The translations under genes and the position numbers were made by a program. Below the pieces are notes generated by a model, which saw only the letters and a list, made by a program, of their open reading frames with translations, searched no databases and was not told where the DNA came from. A DNA stretch of 64,000 nucleotides from Pantoea dispersa (GTDB taxonomy: Bacteria; Pseudomonadota; Gammaproteobacteria; Enterobacterales; Enterobacteriaceae), in the NCBI RefSeq assembly GCF_014155765.1, contig NZ_SCKT01000001.1:868001-932000 (forward strand), written 5' to 3'. Shown piece after piece: positions 48,428 through 58,418 of this stretch; within the stretch, counting starts at the first letter, position 1, and every line of letters starts with the position of its first letter.

Positions 48428-49907
48428 TAGCAGGCCAGCGTCTGTAACACCTTCACCGCCCGGGCTATCTCCGGTGCCAGCCAGCGATCCTCCTGCCAGG
48501 TGGCAACCTCAGCGCGCAGCGCGCGTAGCGCCCGGCCCGTGCCGCTGGCCAGCTGCGCCTCACCGTGAAAATCCAGCGCCTGCGCCGCCAGCAGGTACTC
48601 AATCGCCAGCACCTGCCAGAGGTTATTCAGCAGCCTGAGCAGCTTGAGCGCCGCGCCGGTACCGAGGCTGAGGTGATCCTCCTGCAGTCCCGAGGTGACG
48701 TAATTGTCCAGCACCGCCGGCTGCGCCAGCTGACGATTCTCCGCGCACAGGGAAGCCGCCACGTATTGCGCGATCATCATGCCGGAGTTGACGCCCGGCT
48801 GCGCCACCAGAAACGGCGGCAGCCCGCTGACCAGCGGATTGACCAGCCGGTCCAGCCGGCGCTCGGCAATACTGCCAATCTCCGCCATGGCAATTGCCAG
48901 CAGATCGGCCGCCATGGCGACCGATTCACCGTGCGGATTGGCCTGCGACACCACGCGCCAGTTATCCGGCGTGCCCAGTACCAGCGGATTATCGGTGCAG
49001 GCATTCAGTTCGATCTCAACCTGACGCGCTGCGTGGGCGAACTGATCGCGGCTGGCGCCGTGCACCTGCGGCATCGAACGCAGGCTGAGCGCATCCTGGG
49101 TGCGTATGCCGCAGCTCGCCGCCAGCAGCGGGCTGTCGCTCAGCAGCGCACGCAGACGCTGGCCGCTATGCTGCATACCGGGGCTGGCTTTCAGCGCAAT
49201 CACCTCGGCATCAAAGGCCGCCAGCTGACCGCGCAGCGCTTCGAAGCTCATCGCGCCGGTGACATCCGCGCAATCCAGCAGCCGCGCCGCATCGTCCAGC
49301 GCCAGACAGCTCAGCCCGGTCATGCACGGCGTACCGTTGACCAGGCTCAGGCCCTCTTTGGCACCGGGGCGATACGGCTGTAAACCGGCCAGCCGCAGCG
49401 CCTGCTCCGCCGGCATCACCTGTTGCTGGTACTCAACCTCGCCCACGCCAATCAGCGCCAGCCCGATATGCGCCATGTGGGTGAGATAACCGACTGAACC
49501 CTGCGATGGCACCTGCGGCGTGATCTGCTGATTGAGCAGCGCCAGCAGATGCTGCACCAGCGCCACCGAAACGCCGGATTTGCCGTGGCTGTAGTTGGCG
49601 ATGGCCGCACACAGAATGGCGCGCGTCTGCTCGCGCGTCAGCAGCGGACCGACGCCGCAGGCGTGGCTCAGCAACGTATTGCGTGACAGCTGGCTGAGCT
49701 GGTCTTCCGGCAGCGTGATGTTACACAGCGCCCCCAGCCCGGTGTTGATGCCATAGGCAATCTGACCGCTGGCAACGATCTGTTCGACGATCTCGCGACC
49801 GCGCGCAATGCGCTGCCAGGCGGCGGCGCTCAGCGTCAGTTCGGCGTTATGTCGCGCTACCTGTACCAGCGCCTGCCAGGTCAGCGGCGCATCGCCCCAG
49901 ACGACGG

Positions 49908-49911
<4 letters not shown>
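48427..49911 (-). CDS. HutH-like aromatic amino acid lyase paralogue without MIO triplet
   Basis: Protein of 494 residues, clearly of the histidine/phenylalanine ammonia-lyase fold: AYGINTGLG (Tyr53), [10 protein letters not shown] (His83), SLVNGTP (Asn192), [24 protein letters not shown] (Glu411). But the loop that makes the MIO electrophile reads [16 protein letters not shown] where true HutH has [19 protein letters not shown]. Exactly the three cofactor-forming residues are missing. The catalytic Tyr equivalent to Tyr280 of Pseudomonas HutH is Leu275, and Phe329 is Pro326. Standard ammonia elimination is therefore unlikely. The frame is intact and the ATG overlaps the ABC ATPase stop (ATGA), so it is not a decayed pseudogene. 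Possible roles are a ligand-binding pseudoenzyme, HutH partner or different chemistry. Confidence 0.9.
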
Positions 49912-50708
<797 letters not shown>

Positions 50709-50709
50709 A

Positions 50710-51438
50710 TTACTCTCCGGCAAGCGGTTTAACGGCGGGCAGCGGCTTTTTTTCAGCGCGGTGCACCGGGGTCAGACGGCGCTCTAACAGCGCGTACAGC
50801 TGGACGATAATAAAGTTGAGAATCAGGTAGATCGCCGCAGCGCAGATAAACACTTCCATAGTGCGATAGGTACGCTGGATGATCTGCTGCGCCACGCCGG
50901 TGACATCCCACACCGTGACCAGGCTGGCAAGCGCGGTGGATTTCACCAGCAGAATCGCCTCGGTGGAGTACGCCGGCAGCGCATAGCGCAGCATGATCGG
51001 CGCGATGATGCGGCGCAGCAGCAGCCAGCGTGACATGCCGCAGGCCAGCCCGGCTTCGACCTGACCTGCCGGCACCGCCAGCAGCGCACCGCGCAGGATC
51101 TCAGCGGTGTAAGCGGCGGTACACAGCGACAGCGCCAGCACCGCGCAGATAAACGGCTCGCGCAGAAACGGCCAGACGAAGCTGTGGCGAATCACGCCAA
51201 ACTGGCCGAGCCCGTAGTAGATGAGAAACAGCTGAATCAGCAGCGGCGAGCCGCGAAACACCAGAATATAGCCGCGGGCAAAACCGCTCAGCAGCCGCCA
51301 GCGGCTCATGCGCAGCGCCACAATGCCCAGCGCCAGCAGCCCACCGCAGACAAAGGCGCTGATAAACAGCCCGAGCGTCACCGGCAGCGCCGCGCTCAGC
51401 TTAAGAAAAGTGTCGGCAAGAAAAGCGAAGTCGATCAT
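50710..51438 (-). CDS. Polar amino acid ABC transporter permease (HisM/HisQ type)
   Basis: Membrane permease of 242 residues. The N-terminal helix ([23 protein letters not shown]) is followed by [18 protein letters not shown] near 65 and the EAA loop [28 protein letters not shown] near 145. Start 51438 (AAGGAG seven bases upstream) is preferred to the open frame to 51480, which overlaps the preceding gene. Pairs with the permease encoded just upstream. Confidence 0.92.
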   Translation of the reverse strand: MIDFAFLADTFLKLSAALPVTLGLFISAFVCGGLLALGIVALRMSRWRLLSGFARGYILVFRGSPLLIQLFLIYYGLGQFGVIRHSFVWPFLREPFICAVLALSLCTAAYTAEILRGALLAVPAGQVEAGLACGMSRWLLLRRIIAPIMLRYALPAYSTEAILLVKSTALASLVTVWDVTGVAQQIIQRTYRTMEVFICAAAIYLILNFIIVQLYALLERRLTPVHRAEKKPLPAVKPLAGE

Positions 51439-51449
51439 ACTGCTGCTCC

Positions 51450-52169
51450 TTAGTGCTGTGCCGCAGTGCGACTTTGCCATGCGCGGCCGAGGCGCGACTC
51501 CGCGCGGCGAAACGCATGGTTCGACAGCAGTGTCAGCAGCAGATAGCAGCCACCGCCAATCAGGTAAAAGGTGAAGTAATCGCGCGTTGACCCGGCCGCC
51601 ACCTGGCTGGCGCGCATCAGCTCGACGATGCCGGTAACTGACACCAGCGCCGAATCTTTCAGGCTCATCTGCCAGACGTTGGACATCCCCGGCAGCGCGT
51701 AGCGCACAATCTGCGGGACGAGGATGCGCTGGGCGATACGCCAGCGCGGCATCCCGATGGCTACCGCCGCTTCGACTTCGCCCTTGGCCAGCGCCAGGCG
51801 CGCAGCGCGATATACTTCACCCTGATAGGATCCGGAGATGAGCCCGATAGCCAGCGCGCCAATCAGGAACGGCGGCGCTTCAATAAAGCCGTCTGCACCA
51901 AACAGCTGGCCGACCAGCGTGATCAATCCCGATCCACCGAAGTAGAACAGGTAGATCACCAGCAGTTCCGGGATGCCGCGAAACACCACCGAATAGCTTT
52001 CACCCAGCCAGCGCAGCCAGCGCTGGTGCGAGAGTTTCGCCGCCGCCACGCCGGAACCGACCACGGCGCCAATCATCAGCGCCGCCAGCGACAGCAGCAG
52101 CGTGGTACCGGCGGCGCTCAGAATCAGGCGACCCCAGCCATCTGCACCAAAACTCAGCAGGCTCATCAT
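51450..52169 (-). CDS. Polar amino acid ABC transporter permease
   Basis: Second permease (239 residues) of the importer: helix 1 ILSAAGTTLLLSLAALMIGAVVGSGVA, VFRGIPELLVIYLFYFGGSG near 65 and the EAA loop EAAVAIGMPRWRIAQRILVPQIVRYALP near 150. It lies 12 bases after the binding-protein gene, with GAGGTGAAAG before its ATG. The VTGIVELMRASQVAAGST region resembles HisQ. Confidence 0.92.
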   Translation of the reverse strand: MMSLLSFGADGWGRLILSAAGTTLLLSLAALMIGAVVGSGVAAAKLSHQRWLRWLGESYSVVFRGIPELLVIYLFYFGGSGLITLVGQLFGADGFIEAPPFLIGALAIGLISGSYQGEVYRAARLALAKGEVEAAVAIGMPRWRIAQRILVPQIVRYALPGMSNVWQMSLKDSALVSVTGIVELMRASQVAAGSTRDYFTFYLIGGGCYLLLTLLSNHAFRRAESRLGRAWQSRTAAQH

Positions 52170-52181
52170 CTTTCACCTCAC

Positions 52182-53033
52182 TTACGGCGTTACGTCAGTT
52201 TTAAACCACTTCTCGCTCAGCTTTTTCACCGTGCCGTCCGCCAGCGCAGCGTGAATGGCGGCATCGAGTTTGGCCTTCAGGTCGTTATCAGCCATGCGCA
52301 CGCCCATCGCTTCGCCTTCCCCCCAGATCGGACCGCCCAGTTGCGGGCCGCTGAACGTCAGGTTGCTGTTCTCTTTACGCGCCAGCATCGACTGCGCGAA
52401 GGTCACGTCATCAAACACCGCATCGATGCGGCCCGCCTGCAGATCGAGAATCGCATCCGCCGAAGCGGTGTATTCGCGCACGTCGGCCACATCTTTGAAG
52501 TATTTATCGATAAATGGCGTATACACGGTGCCGGAGGCAATACCGATGGTTTTGCCCTTGAGCGCCGCCTTCAGCGGGGCGATGGCCGCATTGATGGCAG
52601 CCTCGTCGTCGTGCAGTTTGATGATGTTCTTATCGGCTGGCAGCAGCGGGTTATCTTTGCTGGTGATGAAGGTCGCCGGCGTTGACGCGTACGGCGTGGT
52701 GAAGTTGACCACTTTTTTCCGGTCCGGCGTAATCACAATCGCATCCATGATGACGTCATATTTCCCGGCGTTCAGTCCGGCAATCATCCCGTCCCAGTTC
52801 TGCACCACCAGCTTGCACTGAATGCTCATGCGTTTGCAGAGATCTTCCATCAGTTCAGGTTCGAAGCCGCCCAGCTTGCCGCCCGGCAGCGTCAGGTTCC
52901 ACGGCTCATAGCTGCCTTCAGTGGCGATGGTGATGGATTTCCACTCTTTAGCCTCGGCAGCCACGCCGGCCAGCATCAGGCTGGCAAACAGCGTGGTAAG
53001 GCACAAACGGCGAAACGGGGCACGGTGTGTCAT
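52182..53033 (-). CDS. Periplasmic amino acid-binding protein of the hut-linked importer
   Basis: Solute-binding protein family 3 (283 residues from ATG 53033, after AGGAGAAG). The signal peptide ends near AAEAKEW (about residue 27). Features: ITIATEGSYEPWNLTLPGGKLGGFEPELMEDLCKR, IMDAIVITPDRKKVVNFTTPY, and the opine/lysine-arginine-ornithine-like C-terminal half. First gene of an operon with two permeases, ATPase and HutH-like protein. HutC-type dyads lie 67 and 163 bases upstream. The ligand is probably histidine or a degradation intermediate; this is inferred from context. Confidence 0.9.
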   Translation of the reverse strand: MTHRAPFRRLCLTTLFASLMLAGVAAEAKEWKSITIATEGSYEPWNLTLPGGKLGGFEPELMEDLCKRMSIQCKLVVQNWDGMIAGLNAGKYDVIMDAIVITPDRKKVVNFTTPYASTPATFITSKDNPLLPADKNIIKLHDDEAAINAAIAPLKAALKGKTIGIASGTVYTPFIDKYFKDVADVREYTASADAILDLQAGRIDAVFDDVTFAQSMLARKENSNLTFSGPQLGGPIWGEGEAMGVRMADNDLKAKLDAAIHAALADGTVKKLSEKWFKTDVTP

Positions 53034-53099
53034 ACGTCTTCTCCTGGTGGTTAACAAATCTGGCTGTCTCTGTTGGCTGATACAGCGCAAATGACATTT

Positions 53100-53113
53100 C
53101 ATGTATATACAAG
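53100..53113 (-). promoter_or_regulatory. HutC-type operator, importer operon (proximal)
   Basis: CATGTATATACAAG, a one-mismatch version of the dyad CTTGTATATACAAG bound by HutC-type GntR repressors. It is 67 bases before the binding-protein start. Confidence 0.7.
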
Positions 53114-53195
53114 TTAGCTTGCGGCAGATCATTGTCGGCATAAGCTTTTTGTGAGCCAGCCAGAATAAATAGTCATCATTGCCGCGCGGTCTTTA

Positions 53196-53209
53196 CTTGT
53201 ACATACAAG
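53196..53209 (-). promoter_or_regulatory. HutC-type operator, importer operon (distal)
   Basis: CTTGTACATACAAG, a perfect 6-2-6 dyad with the HutC-type core. With the copy at 53100 it forms a pair about 96 bases apart. Confidence 0.7.
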
Positions 53210-53381
53210 CTAGCAAGGGCTGTGCCAGATCGGCAAAGACGGTAAACGGAGGGGATCGGCGTCAGGCGGAACGCGTCGTGCACACTTACAGGGCAGGGGT
53301 TGCACAGCATTGGGGAGTGAGGCAGCGGTTGTACATCCGCCACATAAGAAACGGGGTCACCGTGATGGCGACCCGCATCAA

Positions 53382-54173
53382 TTAAACGGCTTTCCCCGCC
53401 TGCAGAAACGCCTGCAGCAGCGGCTTCAGCACTTGCTGCAACCGCGTGGCGCGATCCTGCTGCCAGGCAAACGGCGGCGCCTCATCCATGTAATTCAGCT
53501 GCGCCAGCTCCAGCTGCACCGCCTGCACGCCCTGCGCTGGCTGGCCGTAAGCGCGCGTGATGTAGCCGCCTTTGAAGCGTCCATTCACCACCCAGCTGTA
53601 GTCGCTTTGCGCGGCGCACACCTGCTCAATCGCCGCGATGCTGGCCGCCGAACAGCTGGCGCCATCGTTGGTGCCGATGTTCAGGTCCGGCAGCTGGCCG
53701 TCGAACAGGCGCGGAATCACCGAAGCGATGGAGTGCGCATCAAACAGCAGCGCATAGCCATGTTCGGCTTTTAACCGCGCCAGCTCCTGCTGAATCTGCT
53801 GATGATAGGGCTGCCAGATAGTCTCGAGATAGCGCTGGCGCGCCGCGCTGTCCGGCGTCATGCCGGGTTTGAAGGTCGGCGTGCCATCAAACAGCGTCTC
53901 CGGATAGAGCCCGGTGGTGGCCGTGCTGTACAGCGGCTGGTTGTCCGGCGGACGGTTGAGATCGATCACGAAGCGCGAGTAGTGACCGATTAGCACGCTG
54001 GCACCGAGGTCGCGCACAAAGTCGTACAGCAGCGGAATATGCCAGTCGGTATCCGGCAGGCCGCGCGCGGCCTCGCTCAGCCCGGCGTCAACCTCCGGCG
54101 TCAGTTGGGTACCGGCATGCGGAATACTGACCAGCAGCGGCAGCTTACCGGCGGTGAAATGAAAAGGGGTCAT
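53382..54173 (-). CDS. hutG: N-formylglutamate deformylase HutG
   Basis: Last enzyme of the HutF/HutG branch: N-formyl-L-glutamate to glutamate and formate. 263 residues from ATG 54173. N-formylglutamate amidohydrolase family features: [16 protein letters not shown] near 15, [15 protein letters not shown] near 70 and [16 protein letters not shown] near 140 (zinc ligands His, Asp, His). The ATG lies in the stop of hutI (ATGA). The pair hutI-hutG is transcribed leftwards from the operator at 55433. Confidence 0.94.
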   Translation of the reverse strand: MTPFHFTAGKLPLLVSIPHAGTQLTPEVDAGLSEAARGLPDTDWHIPLLYDFVRDLGASVLIGHYSRFVIDLNRPPDNQPLYSTATTGLYPETLFDGTPTFKPGMTPDSAARQRYLETIWQPYHQQIQQELARLKAEHGYALLFDAHSIASVIPRLFDGQLPDLNIGTNDGASCSAASIAAIEQVCAAQSDYSWVVNGRFKGGYITRAYGQPAQGVQAVQLELAQLNYMDEAPPFAWQQDRATRLQQVLKPLLQAFLQAGKAV

Positions 54174-55384
54174 TGCGCTTCTCCACGATAGATAACCTGG
54201 CACGGCAGTTCGCCGCCCAGCCAGTAAACCAGCTCAGCCGGGCGAGCCAGCGGCCAGTGGACAAAATTGGCTACTTTGCCTGGCTCCAGCGAGCCGTGCG
54301 TGGCCTGCAGGCCAAGCGCCTTCGCGCCCCACAGCGTGACGCCGGCCAGCGCTTCCTCCGGCGTCAGGCCAAACAGCGTACAGCCCATGTTCAGCATCAG
54401 CCGCAGCGACAGCGCCGGTGACGTGCCCGGATTGGCATCGCTGGCCAGCGCCATCGGCACGCCGTGCTGGCGGAACAGTTCGACCGGCGGACGCTGCGTC
54501 TCGCGCAGCAGGTAGAACGCTCCGGGCAGCAGTACTGCCACCGTGCCATGCTCCGCCATCGCGCGGGCATCCTGTTCGGTGGCATACTCGAGGTGATCGG
54601 CAGAGAGCGCACCATAGCGCGCCGCCAGTGCGGCACCGCCGAGTGCCGACAGCTGTTCAGCGTGCAGCTTCACCGGCAGGCCGAGCGCTTTGGCGGCATC
54701 AAATACCGCGCTCACCTGCTGCGGTGACAGCGCCAGGTGTTCGCAAAACGCGTCGACCGCATCTGCCAGCCCCTCCGCTTTCACCCGCGGCAACAGGCGC
54801 TGACAGATAATATCGATCCAGCCCTGCGGGTTATCCCTGAACTCTGGCGGGAAGCCGTGCGCTGCCAGGCAGGTGGCCTGCACATCGGCAGGCACCGACT
54901 GCGCCAGCTCGCGGATAGCGCGCAGCAGAGTGAGCTCGCTCTCCTCGTCCAGCCCGTAGCCGGATTTAATCTCCACCGTGGTCACGCCTTCGGCCAGCAG
55001 GCGATCGAGCCGCCAGCGCGCTGACGCCACCAGCTGCTGCTGACTGGCCGCGCGCGTGGCGCGCACCGTCGACAGGATGCCGCCGCCCTGCGCGGCGATC
55101 TCCGCGTAGCTCACGCCGTTGAGCCGCTGTTCGAACTCCTGGCTGCGATCGCCGCCAAACACCAGATGCGTGTGGCAATCCACCAGACCGGGCGTGATGA
55201 TGCCGCCGTCAAACTGCTGCTGCCGGCGCGGGGCAAAGTCCGGTAAGGCACTGCGCGGGCCGACCCACACCAGCTCGCCGTTATCCACCGCCACGGCGCC
55301 ATCCTCAATCAGGTTATAGCGACCGTCACGCATGGTGACCACATCGGCCCCCAGCCACAGGCTGTCGATCTGTTTACTTGCCAT
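54170..55384 (-). CDS. hutI: Imidazolonepropionase HutI
   Basis: Third enzyme of histidine degradation: 4-imidazolone-5-propionate to N-formimidoyl-L-glutamate. Metal-dependent amidohydrolase of 404 residues with [17 protein letters not shown] near 70, [13 protein letters not shown] near 138, AAHGFPPEF near 175, [12 protein letters not shown] near 240 (metal His) and [10 protein letters not shown] near 315. Divergent from hutF, with an operator in the 84-base gap. Confidence 0.95.
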   Translation of the reverse strand: MASKQIDSLWLGADVVTMRDGRYNLIEDGAVAVDNGELVWVGPRSALPDFAPRRQQQFDGGIITPGLVDCHTHLVFGGDRSQEFEQRLNGVSYAEIAAQGGGILSTVRATRAASQQQLVASARWRLDRLLAEGVTTVEIKSGYGLDEESELTLLRAIRELAQSVPADVQATCLAAHGFPPEFRDNPQGWIDIICQRLLPRVKAEGLADAVDAFCEHLALSPQQVSAVFDAAKALGLPVKLHAEQLSALGGAALAARYGALSADHLEYATEQDARAMAEHGTVAVLLPGAFYLLRETQRPPVELFRQHGVPMALASDANPGTSPALSLRLMLNMGCTLFGLTPEEALAGVTLWGAKALGLQATHGSLEPGKVANFVHWPLARPAELVYWLGGELPCQVIYRGEAQ

Positions 55385-55426
55385 CCCACTCCCCTTTTGT
55401 CTGGCGATTTACACTGCGCCTCAAAG

Positions 55427-55446
55427 TATGTATATGTATATACAAC
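55427..55446. promoter_or_regulatory. HutC-type operator between hutI and hutF
   Basis: TATGTATATACAAC (55433-55446), preceded by an overlapping TATGTATATG, lies in the short divergent gap. One bound repressor could control both hutIG and hutFD. Confidence 0.68.
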
Positions 55447-55468
55447 TTTCCGCCATTGAGGATCAACC

Positions 55469-56824
55469 ATGGCAGTTTATTTTGCCCCACGCGCACGGCT
55501 GGCCGACGGCTGGCAGGAAAACGTGCTGATCGCAACCGACGATCAGGGATTTATTTGCGCCCTTACCGCCGACAGTACGCCCGGTGACGCCGTGCGCCTG
55601 GCCGGCCCGGTGATTCCAGCGATGGCCAACCTGCATTCCCATGCCTTCCAGCGCGCCATGGCCGGGCTGGCGGAAGTGGCAGGCGATCCGCAGGACAGCT
55701 TCTGGACGTGGCGCGATCTGATGTACCGCATGGTGCAGCGCCTGTCGCCTGAGCAGGTCGGTGCCATCGCCACCCATCTCTACATTGATATGCTAAAGGG
55801 CGGCTACAGCCAGGTGGCGGAATTTCACTATCTGCATCACGATCCGCACGGCCAGCCGTATGCCGACGATGCGATGCTGCAACAGCTGATGCAGGCAGCG
55901 CACACCGCCGGTATCGGCCAGACGCTGCTGCCGGTGCTGTACAGCTACAGCGGCTTCGGTGCGCAACCGGCCAGCGACGGTCAGCGACGCTTCATTCAGC
56001 ACACCGATGCCTATCTGCAACAGCAGCAGCGCGTCGCGCAGTGGAGCGCGCAGCAGCCGCTGATCAACCACGGCCTGTGCTTCCACTCGCTGCGCGCGGT
56101 GAGCGAAGCCCAGATGCATGAGGTGCTGGCCGCCAGCGCTGCGCATCTGCCGGTGCACATTCACGTTGCCGAGCAGGAAAAAGAGGTTAATGACAGTCTG
56201 GCATGGAGCGGCGAACGGCCGGTGGCGTGGCTGTATAACCGCTTTGCCGTTGATGCACGCTGGTGCCTGATTCACGCCACCCATCTCGATCAGCAGGAGA
56301 TCGCGCGCATGGCGGACAGCGGCGCGATTGCCGGTCTGTGTCCCACCACCGAGGCCAATCTCGGCGACGGCATCTTCCCGGCGGTGGAGTACATCGGGCG
56401 CGGCGGACGCTGGGGCATTGGCTCTGACAGCCACGTTTCGCTCAGTGCGCTGGAGGAGCTGCGCTGGCTGGAGTATGGCCAGCGGCTGCGCGATCGTCGC
56501 CGCAACCGCATCACGCTAACCGATCAACCCTCGGTCGGCGATCTGCTGTGGCAGCAGGCGGCGCAGGGCGGCGCGCAGGCCTGTGGCATTGCCAGCGGTG
56601 AGCTGGCGGTGGGCAAACGCGCCGACTGGCTGGTGCTGGAGGAGGATGCGTTGCTGGCCAGCGTCAGCTCCGCCGCGCTGATCAATCGCTGGCTGTTTGC
56701 CGGCAGCAGCCAGCAAATTCGAGACGTGTTTGTTGCCGGACAGGCGGTGATTCAGCAGGGCCACCACGCGGCGGAAGAAGCGGCCGCCGCTGGCTTCGCC
56801 CGGGCAATGCGGGCGCTGCAATGA
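55469..56824 (+). CDS. hutF: Formimidoylglutamate deiminase HutF
   Basis: Converts N-formimidoyl-L-glutamate to N-formyl-L-glutamate and ammonia, the step that defines the five-enzyme hut pathway (no HutE-type direct hydrolase is present). Amidohydrolase-fold protein of 451 residues: MANLHSHAFQRAMAGL near 52 (metal His-x-His), HIHVAEQEKEV near 230, LIHATHLDQQE near 268 and GIGSDSHVSLSALEELRWLEY near 315 (metal Asp). Its stop overlaps the hutD start (ATGA). Confidence 0.95.
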   Translation: MAVYFAPRARLADGWQENVLIATDDQGFICALTADSTPGDAVRLAGPVIPAMANLHSHAFQRAMAGLAEVAGDPQDSFWTWRDLMYRMVQRLSPEQVGAIATHLYIDMLKGGYSQVAEFHYLHHDPHGQPYADDAMLQQLMQAAHTAGIGQTLLPVLYSYSGFGAQPASDGQRRFIQHTDAYLQQQQRVAQWSAQQPLINHGLCFHSLRAVSEAQMHEVLAASAAHLPVHIHVAEQEKEVNDSLAWSGERPVAWLYNRFAVDARWCLIHATHLDQQEIARMADSGAIAGLCPTTEANLGDGIFPAVEYIGRGGRWGIGSDSHVSLSALEELRWLEYGQRLRDRRRNRITLTDQPSVGDLLWQQAAQGGAQACGIASGELAVGKRADWLVLEEDALLASVSSAALINRWLFAGSSQQIRDVFVAGQAVIQQGHHAAEEAAAAGFARAMRALQ

Positions 56825-57360
56825 TCGCGCGCTTTGACTACGCGCAGCTGCCGGTCAGCCGCTGGCGCAACGGCGGCGGGGAGACGCGCGAAATTATCAG
56901 CTATCCGCCGGGCGCAGCGCAGTTCGAGTGGCGCGCCAGCATCGCCACCATCGACGCCGACGGGCCATTCTCGCCCTTCCCCGGTGTCGATCGGGTGATC
57001 ACTTTGCTGCATGGCGATAGCGTGCTGCTGCGCTGTGAACAGGCCGAACAGACGTTACTGCCCCATCAGCCGTGGGCCTTTCCCGGCGAATGGGCGATAG
57101 AGGCGCAGGTCAGCGGCAGCTGTCAGGACTTCAATATCATGACGCGGCGCGACGCATGGCGCGCGGCGGTAAGCGTGGAGCAGCTGGCGGTCAGCAGCCT
57201 GCATGGCGTGGCGTATGTGCTGGCCGGTACATGGCGCAGCAGTGCGGGCGAGACGCTGCAGGCGCAGCAGGGGATGTGGTGGCTGCAGGAGCAGCAGCAG
57301 CTGGTGCCGCAAACGGCAGAGGCCAGCCTGCTGTTTATCGCGCTTAGCCGTGTCCCCTGA
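56821..57360 (+). CDS. hutD: HutD family cupin protein
   Basis: HutD family protein of 179 residues with a double-stranded beta-helix fold. Recognisable: LPVSRWRNGGGETREI near 12, FEWRASIATIDADGPFSPFPGVDR near 36 and VSGSCQDFNIMTRR near 98. HutD proteins are needed for balanced growth on histidine in pseudomonads and may limit pathway output, but no enzyme activity is established. Translationally coupled to hutF. Its 3' end overlaps convergent hutC by 17 bases. Confidence 0.92.
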   Translation: MIARFDYAQLPVSRWRNGGGETREIISYPPGAAQFEWRASIATIDADGPFSPFPGVDRVITLLHGDSVLLRCEQAEQTLLPHQPWAFPGEWAIEAQVSGSCQDFNIMTRRDAWRAAVSVEQLAVSSLHGVAYVLAGTWRSSAGETLQAQQGMWWLQEQQQLVPQTAEASLLFIALSRVP

Positions 57361-58099
57361 AGCGGCCCAGCAATTTGTAGCGTGAGCCTGGGTAGAGCAG
57401 GCGCGCATAGGTGACGATTTTGTTGTCGCTCCACGTCTGGCGGCGGATAAGCAGGCACGGCTCGTGCTCGTCCAGCGCCAGATGCTTACGCTGGCGCAAA
57501 TCCGGCAGTACCGCTTCAACGATATGCTCACCGGCGGTCAGCGGGGCGACGCGCATCAGATAGGTGTACGGCGTCAGGCTGTGGTAATCCTGGCTGAGGT
57601 AGTCAGGCGCGACCAGCGGATTGACCAGACGATCTTCCAGCTGCACCGGCAGCTCATTTTCATAGTGCACGATCAGCGAATGATACAGCGTCTGGCCGGT
57701 GGAGAGTCCCAGCACCGCCGCCTGTTCCGGATCGGCCTTCATCTGACCTATCGAGAGAATTTTGCAGCTGTGCGTATGGCCGCGCTGGGCAATTTCATCG
57801 GCGATGTTATGCACTTCCAGCATTGCGGTGTAGCCCTTCATCTCCGCGACAAAGGTCCCGACGCCCTGCATGCGCACCAGAAACCCTTCGCTGGTGAGTT
57901 CGCGCAGCGCACGGTTGATGGTCATGCGGCTGACGCCCAGTTCATTGACCAGCTCGCTCTCCGACGGCACCCGCTGGTTGGCTTTCCAGTGACCTTCGCG
58001 GATCTGGCTGACGATTGCCTGCTTAACGCGCTGGTAAATGGGCGCGGGTTCATCCCCCATCGCTGCCGCCAGCTGTGCGATTGCCGTTTGCTCCGCCAT
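57344..58099 (-). CDS. hutC: Histidine utilisation repressor HutC
   Basis: GntR/HutC-family repressor of 251 residues from ATG 58099 (the open frame to 58255 runs through its own operator). The winged helix IYQRVKQAIVSQIREGHWKANQRVPSESELVNELGVSRMTINRALRELTSEGFLVRMQGVGTFVAE (split here: about 22-85) is followed by a UTRA ligand-binding domain (about 95-245). Urocanate is the usual inducer of HutC. The operator-like dyad at 58151 suggests autoregulation. Confidence 0.94.
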   Translation of the reverse strand: MAEQTAIAQLAAAMGDEPAPIYQRVKQAIVSQIREGHWKANQRVPSESELVNELGVSRMTINRALRELTSEGFLVRMQGVGTFVAEMKGYTAMLEVHNIADEIAQRGHTHSCKILSIGQMKADPEQAAVLGLSTGQTLYHSLIVHYENELPVQLEDRLVNPLVAPDYLSQDYHSLTPYTYLMRVAPLTAGEHIVEAVLPDLRQRKHLALDEHEPCLLIRRQTWSDNKIVTYARLLYPGSRYKLLGRFRGHG

Positions 58100-58150
58100 T
58101 TCCTGTTCCTTTTCCGAATGATGTGTGAAGTTTACTGTCTCGCCGCCTAA

Positions 58151-58162
58151 ATGTATATACAT
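58151..58162 (-). promoter_or_regulatory. HutC-type operator of hutC
   Basis: ATGTATATACAT, a perfect 12-base palindrome sharing the TGTATATACA core of the other hut operators, 52 bases before the hutC start. Suggests negative autoregulation. Confidence 0.65.
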
Positions 58163-58294
58163 CCAATGGTGCATAGCCTGCCTGCGTGGTGCAGCTTCCG
58201 CCCGCTTTTGGTGCAGCGTACCAGGCTGGAGGTTGCCGCGCCCGCATTGCGGCACGTTTCACAGAATACGATCAATCTGGCACAGCGCTTGCTA

Positions 58295-58308
58295 CTTGTA
58301 TAGACAAG
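58295..58308 (+). promoter_or_regulatory. HutC-type operator of hutHU (distal)
   Basis: CTTGTATAGACAAG, a perfect 5-4-5 dyad, 111 bases before the hutH start. It and its flank (ATTAGAC) recur at 58397. Confidence 0.72.
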
Positions 58309-58396
58309 ATTAGACACTTATGCTTCACTCACAACACTTATAGCGCCCCTGGCGGATGCCATCGCAACTTACGCTCCGCCACAACGTGGCAGATCA

Positions 58397-58410
58397 CTTG
58401 TATAGACAGG
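58397..58410 (+). promoter_or_regulatory. HutC-type operator of hutHU (proximal)
   Basis: CTTGTATAGACAGG, one mismatch from the dyad, ending inside the AGGAG ribosome site of hutH. A repressor here would cover the start of the message. Confidence 0.7.
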
Positions 58411-58418
58411 AGTAGACT

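Larger units (their letters stand above)
53034..53381. other. Intergenic region upstream of the importer operon
   Basis: About 350 bases between hutG and the importer operon. It contains two HutC-type dyads (53100-53113 and 53196-53209) and should hold the importer promoter on the minus strand. A 68-residue open frame on the plus strand (53179-53385) overlaps one dyad and is not credited. Confidence 0.6.

Noticed and set aside
53179-53385. 68-codon plus-strand frame between the importer and hutG
   Set aside because: Overlaps a HutC-type operator and the end of hutG, with no ribosome site or familiar sequence.
58099-58255. N-terminal extension of HutC by 52 residues
   Set aside because: It would be encoded across the hutC operator and promoter, and the family's N-terminus fits ATG 58099.
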